DNA from: Megascapheus bottae
Lineage: Eukaryota > Chordata > Mammalia > Rodentia > Geomyidae
Direction of reading: 5' to 3'
DNA length: 64,000 bases
Assembly (NCBI GenBank): GCA_024803745.1
Contig: JANJXV010000004.1
Span: 51,434,858-51,498,857, forward strand
Positions 10,367-21,445 of this stretch are shown here, in pieces. Below the pieces are notes generated by a model. It had not been told where the DNA came from and ran no database searches. It saw only the letters and a list, made by a program, of their open reading frames with translations. Numbering within the stretch: the first letter of the stretch is position 1; the number at the start of each line of letters is the position of its first letter. Both the position numbers and the translations under genes were made by a program.

Positions 10367-13088
10367 TTGTTTGTTTAATTTTATGTGCATAAAGGTTACT
10401 AGATAATTGGCAAAATATTATTATACAAGTGTTAGTAAGGATATTGACATACAGATTTACCATTTGGAATAGCATACTGCGTACCAAAAGATTTGAACAA
10501 ACTGACATGAGCTACCATCATCCAATCCATTAAGAAGGGCAAAGTACTCATACAGGTGCTATGTAGACACACATGTAATTTCGGAAGGCAGAGCCATAGA
10601 GTTATTTTCAAATTTAGACTTTTGAGAAAATCCAATACTCTATCGTCAATTTACCAACAAAATTTCAGACTATAGACATAGATCAAAGTATAGAAAGCCT
10701 GCAATAAGCAAGAAAGCTGAGTAAAAGTACAAGGCACTAAGTTCAAGCCCTGCTAGCAGCAGGGAAGAGAGGGGGAGAAAAAGGTGAGTGGAAAAATAGA
10801 AAATGTGAATTCCCTGAATTAGCTCCCTTTTCTTGTGCTGAGATACGTATAATCTAACTTCAGATGAAAGTAACAGCAGAAGATTCTTGAGGATTCAGGT
10901 TGAATTTTATCACTGGCTTTCTTGGTTCTTTAGTATAGGATTTCTTAGCCTTTAAGATTCTTGAGTAAAATCAGTCTCAGAGGACAAGATAGCATAAAGA
11001 GAATGAGTACTCATGTAACTCTTGTTTGCTTTGAGCCAATAAAGAAACCTCCAGATATAAGTTCAGAGAGTTGAATTTAAGTCCATGTAGAAAAGCAAAG
11101 GTTCTCCAGGTCACCTTGCAGCACAAAGTATTGAGAAGATGTTTGAAGATTCTCAGGCACTTACATAAGGAATTGTATTTTCAAACTATGCAAAGCCTTG
11201 ATTAATATCCGTAATCAATGAAAGGCAGAAGTAAATGTATAATCAATTCTAATTAGATTTTACAGTGATTAGGGTAGCACTAATAATTTTGTCACAAATG
11301 AATAAACTTTAAATTCATTTGAAGTTTCATACATCTACTTGCTATGTATAAGTGAAAGACAAACCTAAAAAGTTAAGGAAACTGAATTAATATTTAGACT
11401 TGTAAGCAGGATAAAAGTTCTAGGAGAGGTTCTGGGGACCATTTCAGGGAAAAAGTGTTTAGGAAAAGGTATGTGCATGCATTTTTAAGAATGAAATAAT
11501 CACGAGTAACACTAAACAAAAAAAAAACACTACTTATAAATGAACGTTATCAGTTACATAATCCCTGTTCATAAGAAAGGAGGAACATTCCATTCACACC
11601 AGTAAATTAATTTCTCACCTTCAAAGAAGCAATGGAACTCTCCTACTACCACAAAGTACAACTTCTCCATTACCAAAATCACCCATTCGAGTTTCACACA
11701 TGGTCAAATAAGAGAACCTAGCTTAACACCTCATTACCAGTCTACAATTTTCATGAATATGCTCTATTTACTGTTCAAATTTTATTAGAGTGGACATATG
11801 TGAAGCGAACATGCTTACCATGATAGTATCACACAGAATATTTGCACTGCTCTAATTTCCTACAAATGAGTTACTATGACATGTTCCTCCTACCCCAGAG
11901 TTCTCAAACTTGTCACCATCCCAATTTTAAATAACTGTCTTTATTCAGACAGATGCCACTCAGAGACTGTTTTTCAAATTGATTTTATAGGAAGACATTT
12001 CATTTATATATTGCTTGCAAAGGTTTCAATCAATTATTTTAAATTATAAGCAGTATCTGTTTGAAAATATGAAACAATTCTGATTGTTACATATTTATAG
12101 ATATCAACCTTGATATTTTGTCATGGGATTCTAACACCGAAGAGTTTCATCCACTGCCATGGCCAAGGATAACACATGTACACACATGCACACACATGTT
12201 CACATATACTAATAGTTCTATTATGTTTGGTTTTGCATATGTAATCATAAATACATATATCTAAATCCAGTCATATATATATATATACACATGTACATGC
12301 ATATATGTGCAAGCAATTGATAGTGTTAAGTCAATCTACTATTTTACTGTTATAATAATGATTTACGGCAGTAACAGTGACAATAGTAGAAATATTAGGC
12401 AGTTAAAGTCACAGGAGAGCTCTCATAGTTTTAGTATATTTAAAAAAGCACAAGTCTCCAACCATTATCCAATATTTTCATGTTAGCAATCTCTTCATGT
12501 GAAAGAATGTTAATAATCCTTGTCAGTATTGACTGTAAGATTTTCTGTTGCAAATAGTATGCAGTTTTTTTTTCTGACATTTGTGTCTAAGTCCTCCCAA
12601 GACACAACAATTGGAATTTTGTGCTGAGAAGCCATGTGATCTGAAAACATAAGATTATTGAAATTTATTGATTGTTGATTCTTCTAGCATTTTAACAAGG
12701 TTGATTTTAAAATGTTTTACATTAATGAAGACATTGAAAAAATTGGAAATATTTCCAACACCTATTTTCCCCGAACAAGCATACCTTTCCCATTATCAAC
12801 AATACTCGCCAAAAGGCATACTATAAATGAGGATCTTATCTTGCTACATCATTATTAAAGACTAGCAAAGGACCCTAAATTTTTGTATTTTTAATCAGAT
12901 TGAATTTAGTCAATTCAAATCTGTCTCATCAGTCTCATCTTTCCCATTGTCACAGAACAAAATTTCAGAAATCAAAGGACTTCATTTTAGTGGTGCTAAT
13001 CTCCTCATCTACCACAAATTTCTTGATCCCAATTTTAAATTACTTTCTATCAAGGCAAACATTTAGATTTCCAATTCCTTTTGATTTT
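10367..13088. other. Unassigned sequence, ~2.7 kb
   Basis: No gene is recognised. A weak SINE 3'-end remnant (GTTCAAGCCCTGCTAGCAGC) lies near 10739-10760. Decayed CA/TA repeats lie at about 12172-12210 and 12272-12305. The rest is low-copy-looking AT-rich DNA. Confidence 0.5.
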
Positions 13089-13340
13089 GTTTTTATTTTT
13101 TACTTATTTATTTTATTTTTTCATTGTGGGGCTTGAACCCTGGGCCTGGGCATTGTCCCTGAGCTCCTCAGCTCAAGGCTATGGCTCTACTACTTGATCC
13201 ACAATGCCACTTCTGGTTTTCTGGTGGTTGATTATTGATTAGAATCTCATAGACTTTCCTGCCTTCATTGCCTTTGAATCGTGATCCTCTGATCTCAGCC
13301 TTCTGAGTAGCTAGGACAACAGGTCTGAGCCACCAGCTTC
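13089..13340 (-). mobile_element. Type A SINE
   Basis: Reverse strand: T-rich tail, GGGGCTTGAACCCTGGGCC, GAGCTCCTCAGCTCAAGGC, GCCACTTCTGGTTTTCTGG, GATCTCAGCCTTCTGAGTAG and GAGCCACCAGC head. TTTTATTTTT occurs at 13091 and again at 13341 and may be the TSD, but it is low complexity. Confidence 0.92.
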
Positions 13341-13763
13341 TTTTATTTTTGTTCTACATTATTTTTGTTCTAGTTTCTGATTTTCTTTGTAAAACTGCAT
13401 ATATCAACAACATTGACCCACACCTCAGTCTGTACACTCCTGAAATTTCCTCCATCAAATGAATTAGTGTCTCACCAGTTCATAGTGTCTCATGAAAAGT
13501 CTAAGGGCAGGGACAAAAATATAGACATTCTTTGTTAGAATGAAATAAAATTGCATGTAGCCCAATTCTCATTGGAGTCCACATGTGCACTTAAGGCCTC
13601 AGCAGCACATTTGACCTTACATTCCTGTGGGGAATTTTGGTGGGGGCTCAGAGACCTGAATTCTGACAGGAAAAACTTGGATTTCTCTTCATGGAATTTT
13701 GCCTAAACTGTTTCTCTAATCTTTCTTTCCACAAAGTACCAAGTGTTAAAAATCATATGGTCA

Positions 13764-13957
13764 AGGGGCCGGGAGTTTTGCCTAGTGGTTAATGTGCTTG
13801 CCTAGCATGCATGAAGACCCGGGTTTGATTCCTCGATACCACATACATAGAAAAAAGCCAGAAGTGGTGCTGAGTCTCAAGTGGTAGAGCTCTAGCCTTG
13901 AGAGAGTCCAAGGACAGTGCTCAGGCCCTGAGCTCAAGCCCAGGACTGGCAACAAAA
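13764..13957 (+). mobile_element. Type B SINE, young-looking, perfect TSD
   Basis: Well-preserved dimer keeping CpG-bearing GGGGCCGGGAG and GACCCGGGTTTGATTCC. The second monomer has AGCCAGAAGTGGTGCTGAG and GAGCTCAAGCCCAGGACTGG. The 16-bp repeat AAAAATCATATGGTCA at 13748-13763 and 13958-13973 is perfect and starts at a TT/AAAA L1 endonuclease site. This is one of the youngest insertions in the window. Confidence 0.97.
13778..13832 (+). promoter_or_regulatory. Pol III A and B boxes of the type B SINE
   Basis: Internal promoter in the first tRNA-like monomer: A-box-like TTGCCTAGTGG at 13778-13788 and B-box GGTTTGATTCC at 13822-13832. The spacing of about 33 bp is tRNA-like. RNA polymerase III use is inferred from the tRNA origin; activity is not shown by sequence. 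Confidence 0.7.
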
Positions 13958-13973
13958 AAAAATCATATGGTCA

Positions 13974-14714
13974 GGAATAATAATAGTTACATTTCATTTT
14001 CTCACTCTTTTGTATCGGATAGGCTACTCATCTCTGTGACACTTACTTGTGGCTAATAATTTAAAGTAAAAAAGATTTGTCTTGGTTCATTGTTTTAAGA
14101 GTTCTGTTACATTGCTTTTAGGCTATGAACTAGTAGCACAGCAGCTTACTATAGCTGAGACTATGTGGTGGAAAAAAGGAGATCATCTAAATGTGACTTT
14201 GACTCAGGTTAGGGTAAAAGAAAGGAAGATATACATACAAAATACATGCTTCCATTGACTCATTTACTCTAATCATGCCCCATCTCCCACAGTTCCACCC
14301 TTTGAAAATACCCCATTCCATTATAAACCTATTAGAAGAATAATCACATGTGAGCACCAGAGCCCTTTTGACACAATTCCTTCTCAGAAACACCAAGTCT
14401 TCTTAATACTGCATTGCAGATCAAGCCTTCAAGCACATAAGCCCTCTAACAGAGATACCTTTTATCCATACTATGACAAAATATTTACAATGGTAAGGTA
14501 ATAGGTGGCATGGAAATATATTAATTGCAGAAGAATGGCCACTGAATTTTAACATTTTTTAATATAACAAGGAAAAATCTGAATGAAGTATCTTTGATAA
14601 GTGGAACACTCTCAAATAGCCTAATACTTTGCAGCCCAACAAAAAAGAGAAACAGGAAAAAAACAAAACAGAAAACAATGTAAACGAAATAATGAGCAAA
14701 ACTATACATATAGA
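13974..14714. other. Unassigned sequence
   Basis: No repeat family or gene is recognised. Two short reverse frames (14187-14396 and 14521-14724) have no motif. Confidence 0.5.
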
Positions 14715-14715
14715 A

Positions 14716-14822
14716 GTCAGACATTGTTGTATATGTCTATAATCTCAGTCTTCAAGATGCTGAAGAAGAAGAAATATGAGTTCTTGGACAACTTGAGGTC
14801 CATGATAAGATAGAGTCAAAAA
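14716..14822 (+). mobile_element. B1-like (7SL-derived) SINE monomer, old
   Basis: The order ATGTCTATAATCTCAGTC, AAGATGCTGAAGAAGAAG, GAGTTCTTGGACAACTTGAG, then GATAGAGTCAAAAAG matches a complete B1-type monomer ending 'gtctcaaaaa'. It lacks the tRNA-like half of type A, so it is probably an older family. Confidence 0.65.
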
Positions 14823-14957
14823 GAATTTAAATGTAAAACATGCTTTTCAAATGGAATGGATTGTATAAATTCACAATATCCAATGGAATACACCAAAGAC
14901 ATATAATAATCTTACTGTAAAATTTTCTTTAAGAAATCCAGAAAATAAAAGAATTAT

Positions 14958-15232
14958 CATATCCTGGGGCGCACACCTATAATCCTAGGGACTCAGGTGG
15001 CTGAGATCTGAGGACTGTGTTTCAAAGCCAGCTGGGCAAGAAAGTCCAAGAGACTCTTAATTTCAGTTAATCACCATAAAACTAAGTGATGCTGAGTCTC
15101 AAGTAGTAGAGCTGATAGAGCTCTGGTCTTGAGTTGAATTGCTCAGGAATGGGGCCCAGGCACAGAGTTCAAGCCCACAACCAACCAGAAAAAAAAAGGA
15201 AAGAGAAAGAAAGAGAAAAAAGAAGAAAGAAA
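14958..15232 (+). mobile_element. Type A SINE with GAAA-rich tail
   Basis: Head (CACACCTATAATCCTAGGGA, GGCTGAGATCTGAGGA), middle (AGTTAATCACC) and 3' half (GAGCTCTGGTCTTGAGTTG, GAGTTCAAGCCCACAACC) are all present. The tail has become a GAAA/GAGAAA microsatellite. A decayed TSD (AATTATCATAT / AAATACCATAT) is possible. Confidence 0.9.
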
Positions 15233-15383
15233 TACCATATATAAAGGAAACAAAATAAAAATTAATGCACAGCTGACAAAAATGTGTAAGAAAGAATGAT
15301 GGCATCAGTATAGGCACAGTGAGCCAGACACTCCTGGCTTCTTTCTGAAATCCTTGCTGTGTAAGAGGTTAAGAAAGAGAAGT

Positions 15384-15655
15384 TTGCCAGGCATGGTGGC
15401 TCACATTTGTAATCCTAGCTACTCAGGAGGCTGAGATCTGAGGATCAAGGTTCAAAGCCAGCCCAGGCACAAAAGAACATGAGACTCTTATCTCCAATTA
15501 ACTTCTAGAAATTGAGAAGTAGGGTTTGGCTCCAGGGTATGGTGGCAGCCTTGAGCTGAAGAGCTCACAGACAACACCCAAGCTCAGGGGTGAAGAGCTC
15601 AGGGACAGCACTAAGGCCAAGTTCAAGACCTATAACCTACAAATTTTTTAAAAAA
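15384..15655 (+). mobile_element. Type A SINE with internal 34-bp duplication
   Basis: Head GCCAGGCATGGTGGCTCACA, the AATTAACTTCTAG block and the 3' half are clear. Within the 3' half, 15557-15590 and 15591-15624 are tandem copies of the segment starting TGAAGAGCTCA. The first copy reads ACAGACAACACCCAAG and the second GGGACAGCACTAAGGC. Confidence 0.92.
15557..15624 (+). repeat. 34-bp tandem duplication inside SINE
   Basis: Two adjacent 34-bp copies beginning TGAAGAGCTCA differ at several bases, so the duplication is not very recent or was formed between diverged templates. Confidence 0.85.
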
Positions 15656-15699
15656 AAATTAAGAAACCTTCAAATTTATTGAAGAACTAAAACATAAAA

Positions 15700-16560
15700 A
15701 TAATAGAAAAAATCAAGAAGAAATTCTTCCAGATATTGGAATTGGCAATGATTACTTGGACATGATTCAAAAGTACAGAAAATGAGCAAAAATTTCCAAA
15801 TGGCATTATTTCAAACTTAAAAAGTACTGCACAGAAAAGGAAACAATTAACAGAGAGAAAATACAGTCTAAAAATAGGAAAAAAATATTTGCAAACTAGA
15901 CATCTGACAAGGGGCTAAGAATATGTAACAACATGAAATCTCATTATCAACAAAATCATCTGACTTATAAAGTGAGCAATTGAATTGAAACAAAATATAT
16001 ACAAATAGTCAATACAAATATGAGTAATATCCAACAGTAGTAATAACCAGTGAAATACAAATCAAATTAAGGGATGTTATATCAATTCAATAAAAATATC
16101 TACTCAAAATGTGTAAGACATCAAATATTGGTGAGGATGTGGCTAAAAACAGAATCCTGGCACACTGTTGTAAATAAAGTAAATTAATGTATCTGTTATG
16201 GAAAATCATGTGAAGGTTATCTCAAAATATTACAGGTAGAATTATCGAGTGATCCAACATTCCCAAAGAAAATATGTCAGAGACATTTGCCTTCCTATCC
16301 TATGTAGCATCATTTACACTACCAGAAATATGCAAATAACTAAAGTGTCTACCATCTAATGAGTGAATAAGGAAAATATGATTCATATGTACAATGGAAT
16401 AAGATTCTACCCTAAATGTGATGGAATCCTGTCATTTAAGCTAACACATTGAGAACTGTGAAGGAAGACGAGTACAAAAATGACAGATAGTAGTTCTAAT
16501 ATATGGAATATACAAAGATTATTTTGCAGAAGTTAAAATGGTTTTTACTAAAATCTGGTA
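15700..16560 (+). mobile_element. Ancient L1 ORF2 3' segment
   Basis: Decayed L1 in sense orientation. Successive landmarks of the ORF2 end survive: AAAGGAAACAATTAACAGAG, ATATTTGCAAACTAGACATC, TCTGACAAGGGGCTAAG, TGGTGAGGATGTGGCTAA, AAGTGTCTACCATCTAATG, GTACAATGGAATAAG and TGATGGAATCCTGTCATTT. The wording resembles pan-eutherian L1 subfamilies rather than the recent L1 here. Many stops and indels make it non-coding. Confidence 0.85.
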
Positions 16561-16638
16561 AAAATAGAATCAGATGAATGGAAAAAATATACTAATTTGT
16601 ATTAATATAATTTGCAATGTAGTTACTCAGAATGGCAA

Positions 16639-16666
16639 CATATATATATATATATATATATATATG
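16639..16666. repeat. (TA)n microsatellite
   Basis: About 13 uninterrupted TA units. Confidence 0.95.
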
Positions 16667-16763
16667 TTTTAGAAAACGATTTTGAAGAGATGGTATAATT
16701 TAGGAAGACAAATATATTTATGCTTACTTGAATGAGAAATCTACAATAAACATTGCACATGTA

Positions 16764-18025
16764 TTTTTTCATATATTTTTATTGTAATTAATAGAAGGGT
16801 TACATTATATTCACCAGATAGAAGGTACATTATTTCACAAACATTGATACCCTTTCTCATGTCTTCATCCCCATTTCCCTCTCCCCACCCCTGATCTTGT
16901 TTCTCCCTTTCCCTATCCAATTTCAAATAACCAAATATGCATATATACAATACATCAGATTAAAAGGTTAAATACTGTAACAATATGAGATAACAAAGGG
17001 ACAGCAAAAAAGATGAGAGATAACAATCACTCATTATATGGCTTTTGTTACTGTATCCGAGAGGTCCTTTCTTTTAGCATCATACTACAATTTGGCCTTA
17101 TGTGTCTAGGTTTTGCTCTATTGTAAATCTCTGCTAGGAGAGCCCAAGGTTTCTACTGATTATGACAGACGAGGGAACCCATTGAATCTATGTTGCTTTG
17201 AGTCTGGCTTTTTTCACTGAATATGATTTTTTCTAAGTCTTTCCATTTCCTTACAAATGGGGCAATGTTGTTCTTTCTGACAGCAGCATAGAATTCCATT
17301 GTGTATAAATACCACATCATGTTGATCTTCTCATCAACTGAGGGGCATCAGGGTTGGCTCCATATAAACATTGTGCTAGTGGATTGTCCGTGTTTCTGGA
17401 TGATTGGGTAAATGCCAAGTAGTGGAATTGCTGGGTCATAGGGGAGCTCTATGTTTAGTCTTTTGAGGAACTGCCATACTGCTTTCCATAGTGGTTGAAT
17501 GAGTTTGCACTCCCACCAACAGTGTAGTAGTGATCCCTCCTAGCCACATCCCCTCCAGCATCTGTTGTTATTAGATTTCTTGATCCTGGCCATTCTAATT
17601 GGAGTGAGGTAGAATCTTAGAATTGTTTTGATTTGCATTTATTTTATGGCCAGAGATGTTGAGCATTTCTTCATGTGTCTATAGGCCATTTTTGTTTCTT
17701 CTTCAGAGAAGACTCTCTTTAAGTCTTTGGCTCATCTTTTAATAGGATGTTTCTTTGGAGATTAGTTTTGGAGTGAATCCATTTGTTGAGCTGTTGATAT
17801 ATTTTAGATATGAGGCCTTTGTCCATTGTATGGTTAGTGAAGAGCTTCTCCCACTCTGTAGGCTTTCTGGTTAATTTGCTAACTATGTCCTTTGCCATTC
17901 AGAAGCTCTGCAGTTTAATGCAGTCCCACTTATCCAGACTTTCTCTGATTTGTTGTGTTTCTTGTTCCTCATTAAGAAAGTTTTGACCTGTGCCAAGGAA
18001 TCCTAGTTATCTCCTCTTCCTTCTT
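16764..18025 (-). mobile_element. 5'-truncated L1 (3' UTR plus ORF2 end), ~1.26 kb
   Basis: From the TATTTTTATTGTAATTAATA 3' end it runs through the C-rich (sense G-rich) tract, the ORF2 stop region near 17155, the zinc-knuckle-coding region near 17490-17560 and on to CTGTGCCAAGGAATCCTAG. It is collinear with the copies at 19803-21426 and 51138-52551. No clear TSD. Confidence 0.93.
17155..18025 (-). pseudogene. L1 ORF2 C-terminal pseudogene
   Basis: Remnant of the last ~290 codons of L1 ORF2p, the endonuclease/reverse-transcriptase protein of L1. The cysteine-motif region is recognisable in DNA. Indels relative to other copies, for instance loss of bases near 17748-17760 where they read GGGATGGTTGTTACTTTGG, break the frame. 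No open frame of 60 codons survives in it. Confidence 0.85.
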
Positions 18026-18027
18026 TG

Positions 18028-19238
18028 TACGTATATTCTTAAATATTGTTTCCCTCTGAATGTATATAATTTTATATGTCAAAATAAAACTGAATGATGA
18101 AGATGAGTTTTACTCTATATTTTTCAATAAAGAGACTTAAATTTTACACAGGTTGTAGAGTTTGATCCACTGAGCAACTTTTTTGTTTCTGTAATGAGAA
18201 AGGAAGAGGAAAATGTTCCCATGTAAAAGAACAAATTAACATAACCAGTTGGATAATTCAAACTGTGATTAATTGAGATTCTTATATCCTTAGAAGCAAA
18301 AGAAACTGAATTAAACTCCTCGAGACATTCCCTGCAACCTCTAATTATATCAGCACATTTTTGTTTTATTTTAGGGATCATCACAGCATGAAGAACTAGT
18401 GTAAGAAATATAACATTCATTACATTGTTCAGAATGGCTAACCATATAGTAAACAAACAGATGATCTGAAAGCTGTCCAGATGAAAACATTTTCAGTTAC
18501 AATTATTCAGTCTTAGAATCTTATAAAAACAAACAAATAAGGTGTCAGCAATCCAGGTATCTGTCCAAAACAAATCCTCTTAATATAATTAAAGTTTTCT
18601 AAAAACAAAAGTAGAAAATCCTTCTTGGTAAGATTTTAGCCCTTGACTTTACCTTCCTGTCTCACTATGAAAAGAATCTTGGAGCTAATCATATCAGAAA
18701 TTATAAAGGCTCCCTACCATCAAAGAAACTTTCATAAGAGAATAGTAATATAAAACACCAAAAATCTAGTTCAGGCCAAAATAATATGCAAGTCTAATTT
18801 CCTAGCTGTAAAAACAAATCTGAATAAAGGTCATAACCAAGGTTTTCAATAAACTTTTCTCTGCACAATTTCAGAACCAAAATTAGCATAGCATGCACAC
18901 TTTAGGGGTGATAGTAAAAACTAATATTTAGATACAAATTGTCACTGTGCACATAAAATCATAGCTTAGATACTCCATAAGAAATTTCATTATCTTTATG
19001 AACCTTTGTAATCTTATCATAGTTTAGGTTACTTTTATTTGCACATGAGAAATTGAAACAAAGAAGTGAAACATGTTTTTCTAAGACCCAATAAACCTTA
19101 ATCTCATTTATAAATGTTAAATAACAACTGTGTTTGTATGATTGACCACATATATGAATGTATATATATATATATACATCATTTATGCATATAATTTGTA
19201 GAGATTTTTACTAGAAGTCTCTTTCTTTTGTTTTAAGC
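18028..19238. other. Unassigned sequence with one 110-codon reverse frame
   Basis: No repeat is recognised except a short TA run at about 19160-19178. A reverse frame at 18124-18456 begins with TTG, and its predicted product has a hydrophobic N-terminal stretch but no motif I recognise. A frame this long is expected about once by chance in 64 kb of such AT-rich DNA. Confidence 0.45.
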
Positions 19239-19482
19239 CTTTTTTGTTTGTTTTCTTCAGTCACCGGGCTTGAAATCTGGGCCAGGGCACTGTCCTTGAG
19301 CTCTTTACCTCAAGGCTACCGCTCTACCACTTAAGCCACAGTACCATTTTCGATTTTCTGGTGGTTACTTGGATGTAAGAGTCTCACAGACTTTCCTGCA
19401 CTGGATGGCTTTAAACTGTGATCCTCAAATTTCAGCTTCCTGTGTAGCTAAGATTAGAGTCATGAATCACCAGTGCCCAGCT
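19239..19482 (-). mobile_element. Type A SINE
   Basis: Reverse strand: T/G-rich tail, CACCGGGCTTGAAATCTGGG, GAGCTCTTTACCTCAAGGC, TTTTCTGGTGGTTACTTGG, TCAAATTTCAGCTTCCTG and CACCAGTGCCCAGC head. No TSD found. Confidence 0.92.
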
Positions 19483-19783
19483 ATGCATGAATATATTGTG
19501 CCATGTAAAACTATAATATATTAGTACATACATAAAATGTGCAGTGCAAGAAAAACTGATTGTAAGTAATTAAACATAAAAAAATTGGGATATTTTTCAC
19601 GTTCATCCATTTCAATTAAGTTCTTTCTTAATCAGAATCACAGAATTAATTGCACTATTGTTTTAAAAATATGGAGAGAAAATGTCTAATGGTATTACAA
19701 TGATTGCTTAAAAGAATATATAATCATAGATATGTATTTGGAAGGCAGCAATGAGTGTTTTAATAAATAAACACAAAGTCAAT
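19483..19783. other. Unassigned sequence
   Basis: AT-rich, with nothing recognised up to the TSD of the next L1. Confidence 0.5.
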
Positions 19784-19802
19784 AAAGAAAAGTCAGTTAT
19801 AT

Positions 19803-21008
19803 ATCAAAACAGCTTGGTATTGGCACAGGAACAGGCCTGAAGACCAATGGAATAGAACTGAGGACCCAGATATTAAACCACAGATCTATGGCCACCTAAT
19901 CTTTGACAGGGGAGCCAAAAAAATAGAATGGAAGAAAGACAGCATCTTCAACAAGTTGTGCTGGCAGAACTGGTTAAGCACCTGCAGAAAACTAAAGCTG
20001 GATCCTTCTTTGTCACCTTGCACTAGAATTAACTCCAAATGGATCAAAGACCTGGAGGTAAAAGCTGACACACTGAAAACTTTACAGGAAGGAATAGGAG
20101 ATACACTAGGCCTCCTTGGCACAGGTCGAAACTTTCTTAATTATGACCAAGAATCACAACAAATCAGAGAAAGGTTGGATAAGTGGGACTGCATTAAACT
20201 GCAGAGCTTTTGTATGGCAAAGTACATAGCTAGTAAACTAATCAGGGAGCCTACAGAGTGGGAGAAGATCTTCACCAACCAAAGACCGGACAAAGGCCTC
20301 ATATCTAAAATATATCAACAACTCAAAAAATTGAATCACTCCAAAACTAACCTCCAAAGTAACAACCATCCCATTAAAAAATGGGCCAAAGACTTAAAGA
20401 GAGTCTTCTCTGAACAAGAAACAAAAATGGCCTATAGACACATGAAGAAATGCTCAACATCTCTGGTCATAAAAGAAATGCAAATCAAAACAACTCTAAG
20501 ATTCCACCTCACTCCAGTTAGAATGGCCAGGATCAGGAAAACGAATAATAACAGATGCTGGAGGGGATGTGGCCAGGAGGGATCACTACTACACTGTTGG
20601 TGGGAGTGCAAACTCGTTCAACCACTATGGAAAGCAGTGTGGCAGTGCCTCAAAAGGCTAAACATAGAACTCCAGCAATTCCAGCAATTCCCAGCAATTC
20701 AACTACTTGGCATTTACCCCACCATCCAGAAACAAGGACATACTAAATCCACTAGCACAACAATGTTCATTGCAGCACTATTCACCATAGCAAAGATATG
20801 GAACCAACCTAGATGTCCCTCAGTTGATGAGTGGATCAACAAGTTATGGTATTTGTACACAATGGAATTCTATGCTGCTGTCAGAAAGAATGACATCGCC
20901 CCATTTGTTAGGAAATGGAAAGACTTAGAAAAAATCATATTAAGTGAAGTAAGCCAGACTCAAAGGAACTTAGGCTCAATGGTTTCCCTCATTTGTCATA
21001 ATCAGTAG
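19803..21008 (+). pseudogene. L1 ORF2p C-terminal remnant, open 401 codons
   Basis: Truncated ORF2 fragment with no stop from the insertion boundary to TAG at 21006-21008. It encodes the region after the reverse-transcriptase core, including the C-terminal cysteine motif [18 protein letters not shown], which fits C-X3-C-X7-H-X4-C. The end SLICHNQ is shared with the other copies. It lacks the endonuclease and RT catalytic domains and any L1 promoter, so it cannot be an active retrotransposase. The segment NIELQQFQQFPAIQLLG replaces [14 protein letters not shown] of the 51-52 kb copy because of a local in-frame repeat expansion. Confidence 0.93.
20672..20699 (+). repeat. Triplicated CCAGCAATT within L1 ORF2
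   Basis: Three near-adjacent copies of CCAGCAATT at 20672-20680, 20681-20689 and 20691-20699. Other L1 copies here have one. The net gain is 9 bp and keeps the frame. Confidence 0.9.
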
Positions 21009-21263
21009 AAACCTTGGGCTCTACTAGCAGAGATCTGCAATAGAGCAAAATCTGGATACATAAGACCATATAATGTGAAGCTAACTGAAAGGACCTCCAG
21101 GATATTGAAACAAAAGCCATATAATGAATGATTGTTGTCCTTAATGTACTATGTTGTCTCTCATCTCCTTTGCTGTCCCTTGGTTATCTCATATTGGTAT
21201 AGTATCTCACTTTGTTATCTGATATATTGAATTTATTTGTATTTGGATATTTGAAATTTGATA

Positions 21264-21316
21264 GGGAAGGGGGGAAAACCAAGACGGGTGGGGGGTGTGG
21301 GGGGGGAGGGAAATGG
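21264..21316 (+). other. G-rich tract in L1 3' UTR
   Basis: Several G runs of 3 to 8 within ~50 nt (GGGAAGGGGGG, GGGTGGGGGG, GGGGGGGGAGGG). This satisfies a simple G-quadruplex pattern. It corresponds to the polypurine region known in the 3' UTRs of several mammalian L1 lineages. Confidence 0.8.
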
Positions 21317-21445
21317 GTACCAAGACATGTGAAAGGGTATCAATGTATGTGAATTAATGCACCTTCTATCTGGCAAACATCATGTAACCCTTTTACTAAT
21401 TACAATAAAAAAATAGAAAAAAAAAGAAAGAAAAGTCAATTATAT

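Larger units (their letters stand above)
19803..21426 (+). mobile_element. 5'-truncated L1, ~1.62 kb, best preserved
   Basis: The element starts inside ORF2 and continues through the stop (21006-21008), the 3' UTR with a G-rich tract (about 21264-21316), a TTTTACTAATTACAATAAA end and an A-rich tail. A 19-bp TSD lies at 19784-19802 and 21427-21445 (AAAGAAAAGTCAGTTATAT with one G/A difference). The intact frame and strong TSD make it one of the younger L1 copies here. Confidence 0.97.

Noticed and set aside
13764..13840. tRNA-like sequence with A and B boxes
   Set aside because: It is the first monomer of a SINE flanked by a TSD. It lacks a foldable acceptor stem and anticodon arm of a real tRNA gene.
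15700..16560. Possible endogenous retrovirus
   Set aside because: The landmarks match the L1 ORF2 end, and no LTR, primer-binding site or retroviral gene motif is seen here or elsewhere in the window.
18124..18456. Reverse-strand 110-codon open frame with a hydrophobic N-terminal stretch
   Set aside because: It starts at TTG, has no motif I recognise and no splice or promoter context. In DNA with this AT content about one frame of this length is expected by chance in 64 kb.
19803..21426. Possible active retrotransposon
   Set aside because: The 5' UTR, ORF1, endonuclease and RT core are absent. Only the ORF2 C-terminal region and 3' UTR remain.
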